Positions 23,738 through 31,064 of a stretch of 41,179 nt of DNA are shown here, piece after piece (the stretch's first letter is position 1; every line of letters starts with the position of its first letter). The position numbers and the translations under genes are program-made. The notes beneath the pieces were generated by a model. It was given only the letters and a program-made list of their open reading frames with translations, did no database searches and had not been told where the DNA came from. This DNA is from a virus: positions 1 through 41,179 of the IMG/VR virus record IMGVR_UViG_3300025759_000205; one strand, given 5' to 3'.

Positions 23738-23911
23738 ATGAATGAAGTACATGTACCCATCGAGGTACTCAAACAAGCTGAAGCTAGTGAAATGCAATCG
23801 CGAGCTGAATTTGTAAGTTCTGGTGAGTTTCTTAGTAGATTCATCAGACGTATTAATATTAATAATGAGCCAACAGGAGGTAACTATGGCAAAATCGAAA
23901 GCGCAAGCTAA
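23738..23911 (+). CDS. Early protein of unknown function, 57 aa
   Basis: 57 aa: MNEVHVPIEVLKQAEASEMQ, then SRAEFVSSGEFLSRFIRRIN and a polar end. Mostly helical by eye. It has an excellent AGGAGG ribosome site preceded by the AGTCAGTTGTATTTTATA leader also found at the first early gene, and shares start codon context (AGGAGGTAAATATGAATGAA) with the gene at 22922. Its 3' end overlaps the next gene by 26 nt and supplies that gene's AGGAGG, so both are co-translated. Role unknown. Confidence 0.6.
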   Translation: MNEVHVPIEVLKQAEASEMQSRAEFVSSGEFLSRFIRRININNEPTGGNYGKIESAS

Positions 23912-24683
23912 TTTATTTGACCCTGCAGATATGGGGGTAGAAGTGGTAGACATGGCAAATGGTGAGACAGGAGAACTCCTGCCTGACCAAAAGACACCAG
24001 AGTCTGCTTGGAAACCGGACACCAATGGTGATCCAGTTGGTAGTGAAGCTAGGGCATCACAGGATCCTGTGCATTTACCTGACTTTTACTACAGAAAGTA
24101 TTCCATTGATGGTGAAGGCAAGCCAATTGCCCAAGCATCAAGGGTAAAAGGTATCATGGACGTATTCAAGTCAAAAAAGAATACAGCTATGACATTCAAT
24201 GCAGTTGACGAGGACGCGCGTAAGAAAGAAGAAGATTATTATCTTCAACAAGTTCAGCAAATCGCTGACGGTCTCATGCCGCTACTCGAGACTGATCCAC
24301 AATCTACTGGTATCAACTTCTTACAGTTGACTACTAGAACGTGGGCTGAGTTTGCATCTATTGCATACGAATACAAAGAAGAGACTGACGCAGCTAATCC
24401 GAACGACGAACTACCAACATGGTTAGTCGAACGTGAAGACAAGATGTTTGGTCTCGGTCGTAAAGCAAGAATGCTATCAGCTGTTGTAGGTCTTATCGGT
24501 GAATCATTCGGATTGCACGATCTTGCGTTAAAAGACGCTCGTGTCCAGACTGAGATCGAAAGACGTCAACAACGACTAGCTGAGTGGAACTTCAAGAATC
24601 ACGCTGATTCTTCTGTAAAAGTTGCTACTGAGCTTAACCAAGCTACACAAGCGCATACCAAACAGGTGTTCGCTTCTGCGTAG
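23886..24683 (+). CDS. Conserved-looking early protein of unknown function, 265 aa
   Basis: 265 aa from ATG 23886, which has AGGAGG seven bases upstream; a GTG at 23823 in frame has no ribosome site. The N-terminal ~60 residues are acidic and probably disordered (around DMANGETGELLPDQKTPES). A second region (PDFYYRKYSIDGEGKPIAQA) is followed by a largely helical domain to the end, with basic QTEIERRQQRLAEWN. No catalytic motif, signal peptide or membrane segment. The order suggests early regulation or replication support, but I do not recognise the family. A terminator follows eight bases after the stop. Confidence 0.7.
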   Translation: MAKSKAQANLFDPADMGVEVVDMANGETGELLPDQKTPESAWKPDTNGDPVGSEARASQDPVHLPDFYYRKYSIDGEGKPIAQASRVKGIMDVFKSKKNTAMTFNAVDEDARKKEEDYYLQQVQQIADGLMPLLETDPQSTGINFLQLTTRTWAEFASIAYEYKEETDAANPNDELPTWLVEREDKMFGLGRKARMLSAVVGLIGESFGLHDLALKDARVQTEIERRQQRLAEWNFKNHADSSVKVATELNQATQAHTKQVFASA

Positions 24684-24690
24684 TTTATTT

Positions 24691-24712
24691 GGGGGGCTTC
24701 GGCTCCCCTTTT
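24691..24712 (+). terminator. Rho-independent terminator with UUCG loop
   Basis: GGGGGGC-TTCG-GCTCCCC (7-bp stem, one G-T) followed by TTTT. Same loop type as the terminator at 23494. Lies between the 265-aa gene and the operon that begins at 24732. Confidence 0.8.
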
Positions 24713-24731
24713 ACTAAGGTAAGGAGGTTTT

Positions 24732-24950
24732 ATGCCATTAGTATTGAGCAGAGAAGAGGCAACAGCTGTCTACTGTGCACTTAAAGATATACAAAAACGT
24801 AAACCATTTAGAGAGTTAAACGACAAAGCCCACCAAGAGGTGTGCATACGATGCTTAACTAAAAAAGTATATGAGTTTTGTTGTGGTCGCTTAGACTACA
24901 GCGAATTCGCAAAAGCATATAAATTACATAGGAGGAAAATATGGGATTAG
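24732..24950 (+). CDS. Early protein of unknown function, 72 aa
   Basis: 72 aa: MPLVLSREEATAVYCALKDI, then a Cys-containing helical region (HQEVCIRCLTKKVYEFCCGR) and a basic end (YKLHRRKIWD). CIRC and CC could bind metal but spacing is not a classic ribbon. AAGGAGG lies six bases before the ATG. It overlaps the next gene by ten nt. First gene of the long operon leading to the MoxR/VWA genes. No family recognised. Confidence 0.65.
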   Translation: MPLVLSREEATAVYCALKDIQKRKPFRELNDKAHQEVCIRCLTKKVYEFCCGRLDYSEFAKAYKLHRRKIWD

Positions 24951-25378
24951 ATGCATATGCCGGCTTTCAGGAGCCGCAACCTGAAAACGTAGAGCCAATC
25001 AATGATGATGCGTTCTATGAAACGTTACAAGCTGGTGATGAATTTTACTGGCGTAAACATGCCAGGCTACAAGAATACATGCAAAAGCTATGGCGTGTTA
25101 GAAAGTTTGGCGAGGAAGCCAAATTCTGGGGCGGGCTAAGGATGGATGGTCAGCATGACCTTGCTGAAGTTATATTCTTAGAAAAAGAGGACATTCTTGA
25201 CTTACAAAAAGCAGTTGAGAACGACAATCTGCCTTTCTGCCCAGACGGATTCTTTTGGGGACAACAGTTCCAAGAAGAATCAATGAAAGAGTATAAAGAA
25301 CTCGACCTTAAGTTCTGTAAACAAGCACTCAAGTGGCTTGATGAAGGTAAAAAGGTCTGGTACGACTGTTCGTGGTAA
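24941..25378 (+). CDS. Phage protein of the MGLDxY-start type, 145 aa
   Basis: 145 aa. It opens MGLDAYAGFQEPQ and has many Trp/Phe/Tyr in an acidic background (YWRKHARLQEYMQKLWRVRK, FCPDGFFWGQQF, WYDCSW at the end). Phages commonly carry proteins opening MGLDxY that are of unknown function; the resemblance is recalled, not searched. AGGAGG precedes the ATG, which lies inside the previous gene. The conserved D/E, W and H residues are compatible with a small-ligand-binding fold. It directly precedes the MoxR ATPase gene by 16 nt. Confidence 0.65.
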   Translation: MGLDAYAGFQEPQPENVEPINDDAFYETLQAGDEFYWRKHARLQEYMQKLWRVRKFGEEAKFWGGLRMDGQHDLAEVIFLEKEDILDLQKAVENDNLPFCPDGFFWGQQFQEESMKEYKELDLKFCKQALKWLDEGKKVWYDCSW

Positions 25379-25394
25379 ATTATAGGAGGTAATT

Positions 25395-26411
25395 ATGCAC
25401 ACAATCAATCCAATCAAGCTCAAAGATGAGCTCAAAGACTGCATCAATGCCGGCTACCCAGCTATGATCTGGGGTGGGCCAGGCATTGGTAAATCTGACA
25501 TACCAGAACAGGTAGCTAAAGATCTAGGCGTCCCGCTTATAGATTTCCGTGCTAACCTGTTCGACCCTGTCGACGTACGTGGTATTCCATATATCAAACA
25601 ACTGAAAGAAACTGGCAAAAGGTTTACATCCTGGGCTATACCAGATGTGTTTCCTATTGCCGAACGTGACGGTGAGCGTGGCTTGCTCTTCATTGACGAG
25701 CTACCAACTGCGCCACCCGCTACACAAAATGCTTTCTTACAGTTGTTGCTCAACAGATCAATCGGCGATTATCACCTGCCTGCTGGCTGGCAAATCATTT
25801 GCGCTGGTAACAGGCTAACTGACGCTGCTGCTGTTTATCAAATGCCATCACCTGTACGTAACAGGCTTGCACATTACGAGCTCGAGCCAACACTCGATGA
25901 CTGGGTGCAATGGGCTTATCAGCACAACATCGACCCAGATGTTATCTCGTTCATACAATACAGGCCAAATCTGTTATCTCAGTTCAATGCTGATGAGTAT
26001 GCATTCCCAACACCACGTGCTTGGGCTATGGTCAGTAAAAAAATGTCAAGAGCTAACTCAGATCCAGAACGTTTGTTCTTTGGTGTGTCATCACTAGTTG
26101 GTGACGGCCCAGCTGGTGAGTTTGTTGCATTCAAAGAAATTGCAAACAAGCTACCAGATATTGATCAGTTGCTCAAAGACCCATCTACGTACAAGAAAGA
26201 CGACAACCCAGCGTTGTTGTACGCTCTTGCTACTGCTGTTGCTACTAGAGCACAGGATGACAAGATGGAAAACATTATGAAGCTAAACAACAAGTTACCA
26301 GTTGAGTTTCAGGTTGTGTTAGTCAAAGGTTGTTTGGCTAAAGACAGACAACTCAAATCACACAACGATGTACGTAAGTGGATCGTTGACAATGCTAATG
26401 TTGTTTTATAG
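25395..26411 (+). CDS. MoxR-type AAA+ ATPase
   Basis: 338 aa. Walker A GGPGIGKS (27-34), Walker B GLLFIDE (96-102), sensor-1 asparagine in CAGNR (N139) and probable arginine fingers in MPSPVRNR (R155, R157). The segment DPVDVRGIPY and the compact lid place it with MoxR-like AAA+ ATPases, which act as hexameric remodelling machines usually paired with VWA-domain proteins. Here the VWA partner lies two genes downstream (27078). AGGAGG lies six bases before the ATG. N4-like phages also carry an AAA/VWA pair, so a virus role is known to exist, but the target is unknown. Confidence 0.85.
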   Translation: MHTINPIKLKDELKDCINAGYPAMIWGGPGIGKSDIPEQVAKDLGVPLIDFRANLFDPVDVRGIPYIKQLKETGKRFTSWAIPDVFPIAERDGERGLLFIDELPTAPPATQNAFLQLLLNRSIGDYHLPAGWQIICAGNRLTDAAAVYQMPSPVRNRLAHYELEPTLDDWVQWAYQHNIDPDVISFIQYRPNLLSQFNADEYAFPTPRAWAMVSKKMSRANSDPERLFFGVSSLVGDGPAGEFVAFKEIANKLPDIDQLLKDPSTYKKDDNPALLYALATAVATRAQDDKMENIMKLNNKLPVEFQVVLVKGCLAKDRQLKSHNDVRKWIVDNANVVL

Positions 26412-26419
26412 GAGGTTAT

Positions 26420-27076
26420 ATGAAAACAGTTAGATTATCTATGCAATTACAAAGCGACATCACTGATGCTGCTCGTAAAAAATTCAAGAATGCTAATCCT
26501 AAAAAAGAGTATCCAGACGATGGGTACTCTGTTATGCAAAGGCTTGGCATAACTGACAAAGTTGAACAAACTAAAAAGTTGTTCAAAGACATTTGGGACA
26601 GGACAATGCCTGCTCAGACTGTTGATTACATTACTCTCAGATCAGAAGCTGTTGAAGCAGATGATGACGGTGAAGGTAATGAATACACAAGAAACTTATC
26701 TTATCAACTTCGTTGTCCACCAACAGAAGTGCCTAAGTTTCTATGTTACTACGACGAGCTAAGGCTCGATGTGCCATGCGATGATCCAACTATTGTTGAA
26801 TGCATGACTATCGAGAACTACAACAAAGACCTTAGTGAAAAAGAAGCTACTCAGATAAGACAACTAAGAGTGGCTATGGGTAATTTTTCTACCTTAAATC
26901 AGTTACTTAAAGCTGCACCGTATGTCAAAGACCTGGTGCCACAAGAAAAACTGACCAAAATGTATGAGAAAGACGATCGTACAGGTAGACGTCAAGAACT
27001 TGCTGAACTAGCAGACGACCAGCTTCAAGGGCTGCGTGAAGTCATACTAGAAGACGCACTATTAGGAGATGATTAA
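26420..27076 (+). CDS. MoxR/VWA-associated protein A, 218 aa
   Basis: 218 aa. It starts VRLSMQLQSDITDAARKKF and ends with KDLVPQEKLTKMYEK and LREVILEDALLGDD. The same beginning (VQMSQTLRDQITENYKQQL) and end (KDLVPDEYMQRMLVK and MNEVILTNKLLGDD) are found in the 278-aa protein at 28767, so the two are diverged relatives with different middles. The protein sits between the MoxR ATPase and the VWA gene, eight nt after the former, with AGGAGG before its ATG. It may be an adaptor or substrate of the complex. No known domain is recognised. Confidence 0.65.
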   Translation: MKTVRLSMQLQSDITDAARKKFKNANPKKEYPDDGYSVMQRLGITDKVEQTKKLFKDIWDRTMPAQTVDYITLRSEAVEADDDGEGNEYTRNLSYQLRCPPTEVPKFLCYYDELRLDVPCDDPTIVECMTIENYNKDLSEKEATQIRQLRVAMGNFSTLNQLLKAAPYVKDLVPQEKLTKMYEKDDRTGRRQELAELADDQLQGLREVILEDALLGDD

Positions 27077-27077
27077 T

Positions 27078-28184
27078 ATGAATCCATTGTTTCAAAAAGC
27101 TAGGTCAAGACTTATTCTTGACAACCCATTCTTCGGTACCTTGTGCCTCAGGCAAAAGCCTACCGAGTGGGACGAGCCAACCGGTGCAGTAGACGGTAAA
27201 CATCTGTTCTACAATGTCAAATGGTTTGAAAAGCTTACAGAAATGGAACGTGTGGGTTTCCTGGCGCACGAAGTTATGCACCTGGTTCTCATGCATCACA
27301 CGCGTAGACAAGAACGCAATGCTCACAAATGGAACATTGCAGCTGACTACGCTATCAACAATCATCTTATAGCCGAAGGTTTTATTCTGCCGAAAGGCGG
27401 TCTGGTGGATGACCAGTACGAAAACATGACTACCGAAGCTATCTACAATATGCTACCTGAACCTCCTCAGGGATGGGACGCAGCATACAAAGATGGTGGG
27501 GGCTGTGGTGGCGTGCTGGATCATCCCGATTCAGATGGTACAAGCGGTACAGCTAGTGCTATCGAATCTGAATTAACTGTTGCTATCAACCAAGCAGCTG
27601 AAGCTGCTAAAGCACAAGGTAAATTATCTGCCAACATGCAATCTTTAGTAACAGACATTACAGATCCAAAAGTCGATTGGAAAGCTGTGTTAGCTCGTTT
27701 CTTACGTGCTAATAACAAATCTGATTTTACATGGTCTCGTCCTAACAGACGATTCATATCCAGAGGTATGTATCTACCTGCTCTCCATAATCCCTGTCTC
27801 GAAGAGATAGCGATTGCTGTAGATACATCTGGTTCTATAACAGATGATGAGCTAGCACAGTTTACTTCCGAGACTTCGTACATATTGCATGAGCTCAACC
27901 CTGAACGAGTGCAGTTTATACAATGTGACTATGATGTGCAAAACGCATGTGAATACACACGTGAATCATTGCCACTTGAAGTCACGTACGAAGGTAGAGG
28001 TGGCACTCGAATTAGTCCAGTAATTGATTACGTTAATGAGCATCATCCTAATGTTGCTGCTCTTGTGTATCTTACTGACCTCGAGGTAGCTGAAGAAGAT
28101 TTTGGAGACAAACCGCACTATCCAGTGTTGTTTGTGTCAACTAGTATGGAGGAAGCACCCTATGGTGAAGTTATCAAAATGTAA
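27078..28184 (+). CDS. Metallopeptidase-like + VWA domain protein (DUF2201 type)
   Basis: 368 aa. The N-terminal half carries a zinc-binding HEVMH (64-68) with NIAADYAIN (86-94), the signature of the putative metallopeptidase domain that precedes VWA-like domains (DUF2201). The C-terminal half has a full MIDAS metal site: DTSGS (249-253), T310 in GRGGTRIS, and D334 in YLTDLE. With the MoxR ATPase it forms the classic chaperone pair. I prefer ATG 27078 because the GGAG is nine bases upstream; ATG 27069 touches the GGAG. Peptidase activity and target are unknown. The next gene starts inside its 3' end. Confidence 0.85.
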   Translation: MNPLFQKARSRLILDNPFFGTLCLRQKPTEWDEPTGAVDGKHLFYNVKWFEKLTEMERVGFLAHEVMHLVLMHHTRRQERNAHKWNIAADYAINNHLIAEGFILPKGGLVDDQYENMTTEAIYNMLPEPPQGWDAAYKDGGGCGGVLDHPDSDGTSGTASAIESELTVAINQAAEAAKAQGKLSANMQSLVTDITDPKVDWKAVLARFLRANNKSDFTWSRPNRRFISRGMYLPALHNPCLEEIAIAVDTSGSITDDELAQFTSETSYILHELNPERVQFIQCDYDVQNACEYTRESLPLEVTYEGRGGTRISPVIDYVNEHHPNVAALVYLTDLEVAEEDFGDKPHYPVLFVSTSMEEAPYGEVIKM

Positions 28185-28341
28185 GCAATACATCAAAGAG
28201 TTTGGTGTGTCTGTGTTGACCGGCACAGCTATATTGTTTTTATTATTCGGTCTTGCAACAAGTATTCATTACTCATTGCTACTGCTCGGAGTCGGGGTCG
28301 GCCTCGGGTGTATATTCTATTTATTATGGAGGTTAATCTAA
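28162..28341 (+). CDS. Small membrane protein, 59 aa
   Basis: 59 aa from ATG 28162 (GGAGG nine bases upstream). Basic N-terminus (MVKLSKCKQYIKEFGVSVL), then two hydrophobic segments, about residues 16-36 and 38-57, separated by SIHYS. It overlaps the VWA gene by 23 nt and its stop overlaps the next start as TAATG. Two-span small proteins can be holins, but its early operon and linkage to MoxR/VWA favour a membrane anchor or partner for that complex. This is inference. Confidence 0.6.
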   Translation: MVKLSKCKQYIKEFGVSVLTGTAILFLLFGLATSIHYSLLLLGVGVGLGCIFYLLWRLI

Positions 28342-28493
28342 TGACTAATATTGTCGGTACAATTACCACAGCATTGTGGATTCTTATCGAACTAATTCAA
28401 TTTGCATACATGGCTTTTCTAGCCTGGCAAAGGAGGAACGATGTTACTAGTAGGCATACTGTCCGCGCTAGGACTGCTTTTGCTGGCGCTTAA
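28341..28493 (+). CDS. Small single-pass membrane protein, 50 aa
   Basis: 50 aa starting MTNIVGTITTALWILIELIQ with a single hydrophobic helix (about residues 5-26) followed by a basic, Arg-rich cytoplasmic-type tail (WQRRNDVTSRHTVRARTAF). The ATG overlaps the previous stop (TAATG), with GGAGG nine bases upstream. It overlaps the next gene by 53 nt in another frame. Role unknown; second of three consecutive membrane proteins. Confidence 0.55.
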   Translation: MTNIVGTITTALWILIELIQFAYMAFLAWQRRNDVTSRHTVRARTAFAGA

Positions 28494-28764
28494 AGCCGGC
28501 GGTCGTAAAACAATCGGTAACGATATTTTTGTCGACGTACTAATCACAATTACGCTGATGGTCTGTTTCTACGGTACCTTCAGCGGTATGGCTGCTGCTA
28601 TGGTCGGCGGTCTGTGTGCTTCTGTTGTGTTGTTTGTTCTCAAGAAAACAATGACACACGAAAAACTAGTAGTCGAGAAAGAAAATGTAGAACTGCCTCT
28701 AGGTATGAAAGTTATCAAACCTAGAGTACGTTGGAAAACTGTACAACCAGACTGGAGGAACTAA
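28441..28764 (+). CDS. Membrane protein, 107 aa
   Basis: 107 aa with three hydrophobic segments: about 2-18 (LLVGILSALGLLLLAL), 30-48 (DVLITITLMVCFYGTF) and 50-67 (MAAAMVGGLCASVVLFVL), then a soluble C-terminal tail rich in Glu/Lys/Val. The ATG has AGGAGG four to six bases upstream. It overlaps the 50-aa gene and ends three nt before protein B. The tail might be the contact for the MoxR/VWA complex. No family recognised. Confidence 0.6.
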   Translation: MLLVGILSALGLLLLALKAGGRKTIGNDIFVDVLITITLMVCFYGTFSGMAAAMVGGLCASVVLFVLKKTMTHEKLVVEKENVELPLGMKVIKPRVRWKTVQPDWRN

Positions 28765-28766
28765 TT

Positions 28767-29603
28767 ATGGCTAGTGTACAAATGTCACAAACATTACGTG
28801 ACCAAATAACAGAAAATTATAAACAACAATTGTATAGTGCATATCGTCAAGCACATAACGTGCAAGGCGCAATTGACACAGTTATACAACGAATCACGGA
28901 CAACGATCCTGAGTTCGCAGCACTGTGTGCATTGCAAGAAGAGCATGCTGAAACGTTAGACGCTGTCAGAAGTAAGTATGTAACTGATGGTTATTCTTAT
29001 AATCACGATAATAAAGTAACTGAACATATTGTTAGAACATCAACAGAACTTGGTCTTATTTGTAATCCAAACAGGCCAGCATCTGAAGATGGTACTTACA
29101 TCAATACTTGGCACACTGAGTACAAAGATGAATACAGTACTAGTAATCCGATTAGACCTGCTTCTGACAACTATGTAGATGGCGATGTACCTGTACAACT
29201 AACAGACTTACAACCTTTTTATGCGCCTTGTAAGCTTAGCATAAACTACCACAGAGGTTGGGGTGAAAAACAATATGCGCCAAACGTAAATGGCATGGCA
29301 ATTGTTGTTACTGATGATGAGTTATGTTCGCAATTTTCACCGATAGGCGAAATAGAAATGAAAGTTAATACTGATGTAGAAACATTTAAAGAATATATAT
29401 CTAAAATTACTACACTTAAAAGATTCATTGATGAGTGGCCTGGCGGTAAAGATTTAGTACCTGACGAATACATGCAACGTATGTTAGTTAAGAAAAAACC
29501 ATCTCAAGCCAATCGTATGACGCCAGATCAGATTATACCTGATGAGTTGAAAGAACAGATGAATGAGGTAATATTAACTAATAAACTATTAGGAGATGAC
29601 TGA
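28767..29603 (+). CDS. MoxR/VWA-associated protein B, 278 aa
   Basis: 278 aa from ATG 28767, chosen because GGAGG is ten bases upstream; an in-frame ATG at 28731 lies inside the previous gene without a site. Its N-terminal ~20 and C-terminal ~70 residues match protein A (26420) in pattern, including the ending NKLLGDD versus DALLGDD, while the middle (about 60-190) is longer and contains Tyr/Asp/Asn-rich segments and a beta-like stretch (GMAIVVTDDELC). The C-terminal stop overlaps the next gene as TGATG. Probably a paralogue with altered specificity. Function unknown. Confidence 0.65.
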   Translation: MASVQMSQTLRDQITENYKQQLYSAYRQAHNVQGAIDTVIQRITDNDPEFAALCALQEEHAETLDAVRSKYVTDGYSYNHDNKVTEHIVRTSTELGLICNPNRPASEDGTYINTWHTEYKDEYSTSNPIRPASDNYVDGDVPVQLTDLQPFYAPCKLSINYHRGWGEKQYAPNVNGMAIVVTDDELCSQFSPIGEIEMKVNTDVETFKEYISKITTLKRFIDEWPGGKDLVPDEYMQRMLVKKKPSQANRMTPDQIIPDELKEQMNEVILTNKLLGDD

Positions 29604-29794
29604 TGGGGGAAGCAATTGTGAAAGAAAAACCATGGGAATACAACCCAGATTACTCATACGAAGCCAATATGAGCAGCTGGATAGATGCTGTTAACTTTGA
29701 ACGTAAGCAGTATAATGAAAAGATACTCACACCTGAACAAGCAGAAATGAAGTTCAATGAGTATTATCCAAGGAGCGAATATGGGCAGACTTAA
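29603..29794 (+). CDS. Small acidic protein, 63 aa
   Basis: 63 aa: MGEAIVKEKPWEYNPDYSYE, then ANMSSWIDAVNFERKQYNEK and a helical acidic end. Rich in Tyr, Trp and Glu; soluble. The start overlaps the stop of protein B (TGATG) and the GGAGATGA just before serves as ribosome site. It overlaps the next gene by 14 nt. No family recognised. Confidence 0.6.
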   Translation: MGEAIVKEKPWEYNPDYSYEANMSSWIDAVNFERKQYNEKILTPEQAEMKFNEYYPRSEYGQT

Positions 29795-29972
29795 ATCAGC
29801 CATGATGGATGTAGGCGAAGAAGCTATGGAAATAGGTATCGAAGCTGCATCTATGAAACATCATCTAACCGAAGATGATGTAAAACTTTGCATATTACTT
29901 GCTTGTGGCTTTCAAGGTGAATGGGATCAATTCATCGCAGAAGGACATATGCAAGGCCCAATACTGCACTAA
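29781..29972 (+). CDS. Small protein of unknown function, 63 aa
   Basis: 63 aa from ATG 29781 with AAGGAG six bases upstream: MGRLKSAMMDVGEEAMEIGI, then EAASMKHHLTEDDVKLCILL and a short end (DQFIAEGHMQGPILH). Helical and acidic. Last gene of the MoxR operon; the structured RNA region begins right after its stop. An upstream in-frame ATG (29757) lacks a site. No family recognised. Confidence 0.6.
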   Translation: MGRLKSAMMDVGEEAMEIGIEAASMKHHLTEDDVKLCILLACGFQGEWDQFIAEGHMQGPILH

Positions 29973-30328
29973 GTTTGACTCTCTTGACGAAAAGCCCTCC
30001 AACGATGGCAGAGGACGTCCATGACCTACCAAGAAACCATGTTCGGCCAGTAGGCAACGAGAGGGAGATAGAGAGTCATTTTAATTCCTGCGGGATAGGG
30101 GGTTGCACCAAAATAGGAATGACTAGCGTGTGTAATCAAATAGTCTAGCTGGTTAGCTAAGCAATCAATGGCCAGAATGCACATTGTTCCCCCGCTTTGA
30201 ACATGGGTTTTGGAATGGTAGTATACAACAAGCAGTCACTGAGTAGCCAACTGCACAAAACCCGCCCGAACATGCCAAGGAGTGGCATTAGTATAGCCCA
30301 AGATTCGGTGTCCCGGCTTGGGCTATGC
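29973..30328 (+). ncRNA. Putative structured non-coding RNA, about 350 nt
   Basis: No gene fits this 364-nt gap, yet it is dense in perfect complementary segments: 29976-29984 with 30070-30078 (TGACTCTCT/AGAGAGTCA, 9 bp); 30025-30029 with 30050-30054; 30084-30089 with 30115-30120 (ATTCCT/AGGAAT); 30146-30150 with 30155-30159; 30205-30212 with 30256-30263 (GGGTTTTG/CAAAACCC, 8 bp) enclosing 30232-30236 with 30250-30254 (GCAGT/ACTGC); 30272-30277 with 30283-30288 (ATGCCA/TGGCAT); and 30293-30302 with 30317-30326 (ATAGCCCAAG/CTTGGGCTAT, 10 bp). The strand is not certain; plus is chosen because it continues the preceding operon. The final hairpin may serve as terminator for the convergent genes. 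It does not match tmRNA or a group I intron by eye. Confidence 0.55.
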
Positions 30329-30336
30329 GTCTTAAT

Positions 30337-30753
30337 TTAAGATATGTAAACCCACATCTCTAATGTACCAGATGAAACTGCTGTTGCAGCATCAACTTCA
30401 ACAATCATATCGATTGTGTCATCAGAAGAATAAGTTTTAGGTACGACATCTGCGTCTTGCTCATCACCAACGCCTGTTTGGGCAGCATTTGATGCACCAA
30501 TGTAGTAGTCTGAGTCAGCACCATCGCCAACACCAAATACTATTTCTGGTGACGCATTAGAGTCTAAATCACTACACTTAATTTTAACATCATGAACTGT
30601 TTCACCAGCAAAAACATCTACCAATTGGTATATGTCACCTGTAGCAGGTGTTGCAGTAATGTTAATCTTAGCGTATCTGACACCAACCGCCCCACTTGGG
30701 AAAGGTTTAAATGACTGATTACCATTTACCATATCACTTTTAAAAGTTGCCAT
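30337..30753 (-). CDS. Isolated virion-type beta protein, 138 aa
   Basis: 138 aa: MATFKSDMVNGNQSFKPFPS, then VGVRYAKINITATPATGD and a Gly/Asp/Thr/Val-rich beta pattern ending TLEMWVYIS. The absence of Cys-independent catalytic motifs and the small-jelly-roll look fit a head decoration or minor structural protein. It is the only minus-strand gene inside the rightward block and has its own consensus-like promoter and GGAGAAGC ribosome site. That suggests a separate expression schedule, likely strong. The structural role is inferred from composition. Confidence 0.65.
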   Translation of the reverse strand: MATFKSDMVNGNQSFKPFPSGAVGVRYAKINITATPATGDIYQLVDVFAGETVHDVKIKCSDLDSNASPEIVFGVGDGADSDYYIGASNAAQTGVGDEQDADVVPKTYSSDDTIDMIVEVDAATAVSSGTLEMWVYIS

Positions 30754-30771
30754 ATTGCTTCTCCATTTGTG

Positions 30772-30829
30772 TATTACACCACCATGATGTAATATTTATA
30801 GTCATAAAGACAGAAATGGATTTTGTCAA
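30772..30829 (-). promoter_or_regulatory. Promoter with leader hairpin for the 138-aa gene
   Basis: Minus strand: perfect -35 TTGACA (30824-30829), 17-bp spacer, TATGAC (30801-30806). Transcription would start near 30794, where the 7-bp hairpin TATTACA/TGTAATA (30772-30778 and 30788-30794) begins. The hairpin could protect the mRNA 5' end or be an operator. Confidence 0.6.
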
Positions 30830-30851
30830 GTTTAATTAACGGAGTAATTAG

Positions 30852-31064
30852 ATGCCCCCAACCCACGTTTATGTTAAACGTAACCCGATACATCCGTACA
30901 CTTACAACGATCCAGCAGACTTGCCGTTTATACAATGGAAATATGTAAAGATTTCTGTTGCATACAATATGTATACCAGTAAGCAAATAGGCTGGGAGCG
31001 TGCAAAGCGCGCTGAGTATGATGACTGGTGTACAAAAATGAAAAAGTTCAAGGAGGAACTATGA
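30852..31064 (+). CDS. Small protein of unknown function, 70 aa
   Basis: 70 aa: MPPTHVYVKRNPIHPYTYND, then PADLPFIQWKYVKISVAYNM and a basic helical end (WERAKRAEYDDWCTKMKKFK). Tyr- and Lys-rich, soluble. GGAG lies ten bases upstream of the ATG. First gene of the replication block; the stop overlaps the next ATG as ATGA. No family recognised. Confidence 0.6.
   Translation: MPPTHVYVKRNPIHPYTYNDPADLPFIQWKYVKISVAYNMYTSKQIGWERAKRAEYDDWCTKMKKFKEEL

Noticed and set aside
23823-23885. N-terminal extension of the 265-aa protein from GTG 23823
   Set aside because: No ribosome site, whereas ATG 23886 has AGGAGG at ideal distance; the region codes for the 57-aa protein in another frame.
30011-30265. 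Resemblance of the non-coding region to RNase P RNA (GAGGACGTCC near the start, CACAAAACCCG later, GAATGACT between)
   Set aside because: The first match lacks the universal GAGGAAAGUCC form, and the GAATGACT piece is about 130 nt from the last instead of adjacent; order and spacing do not fit.
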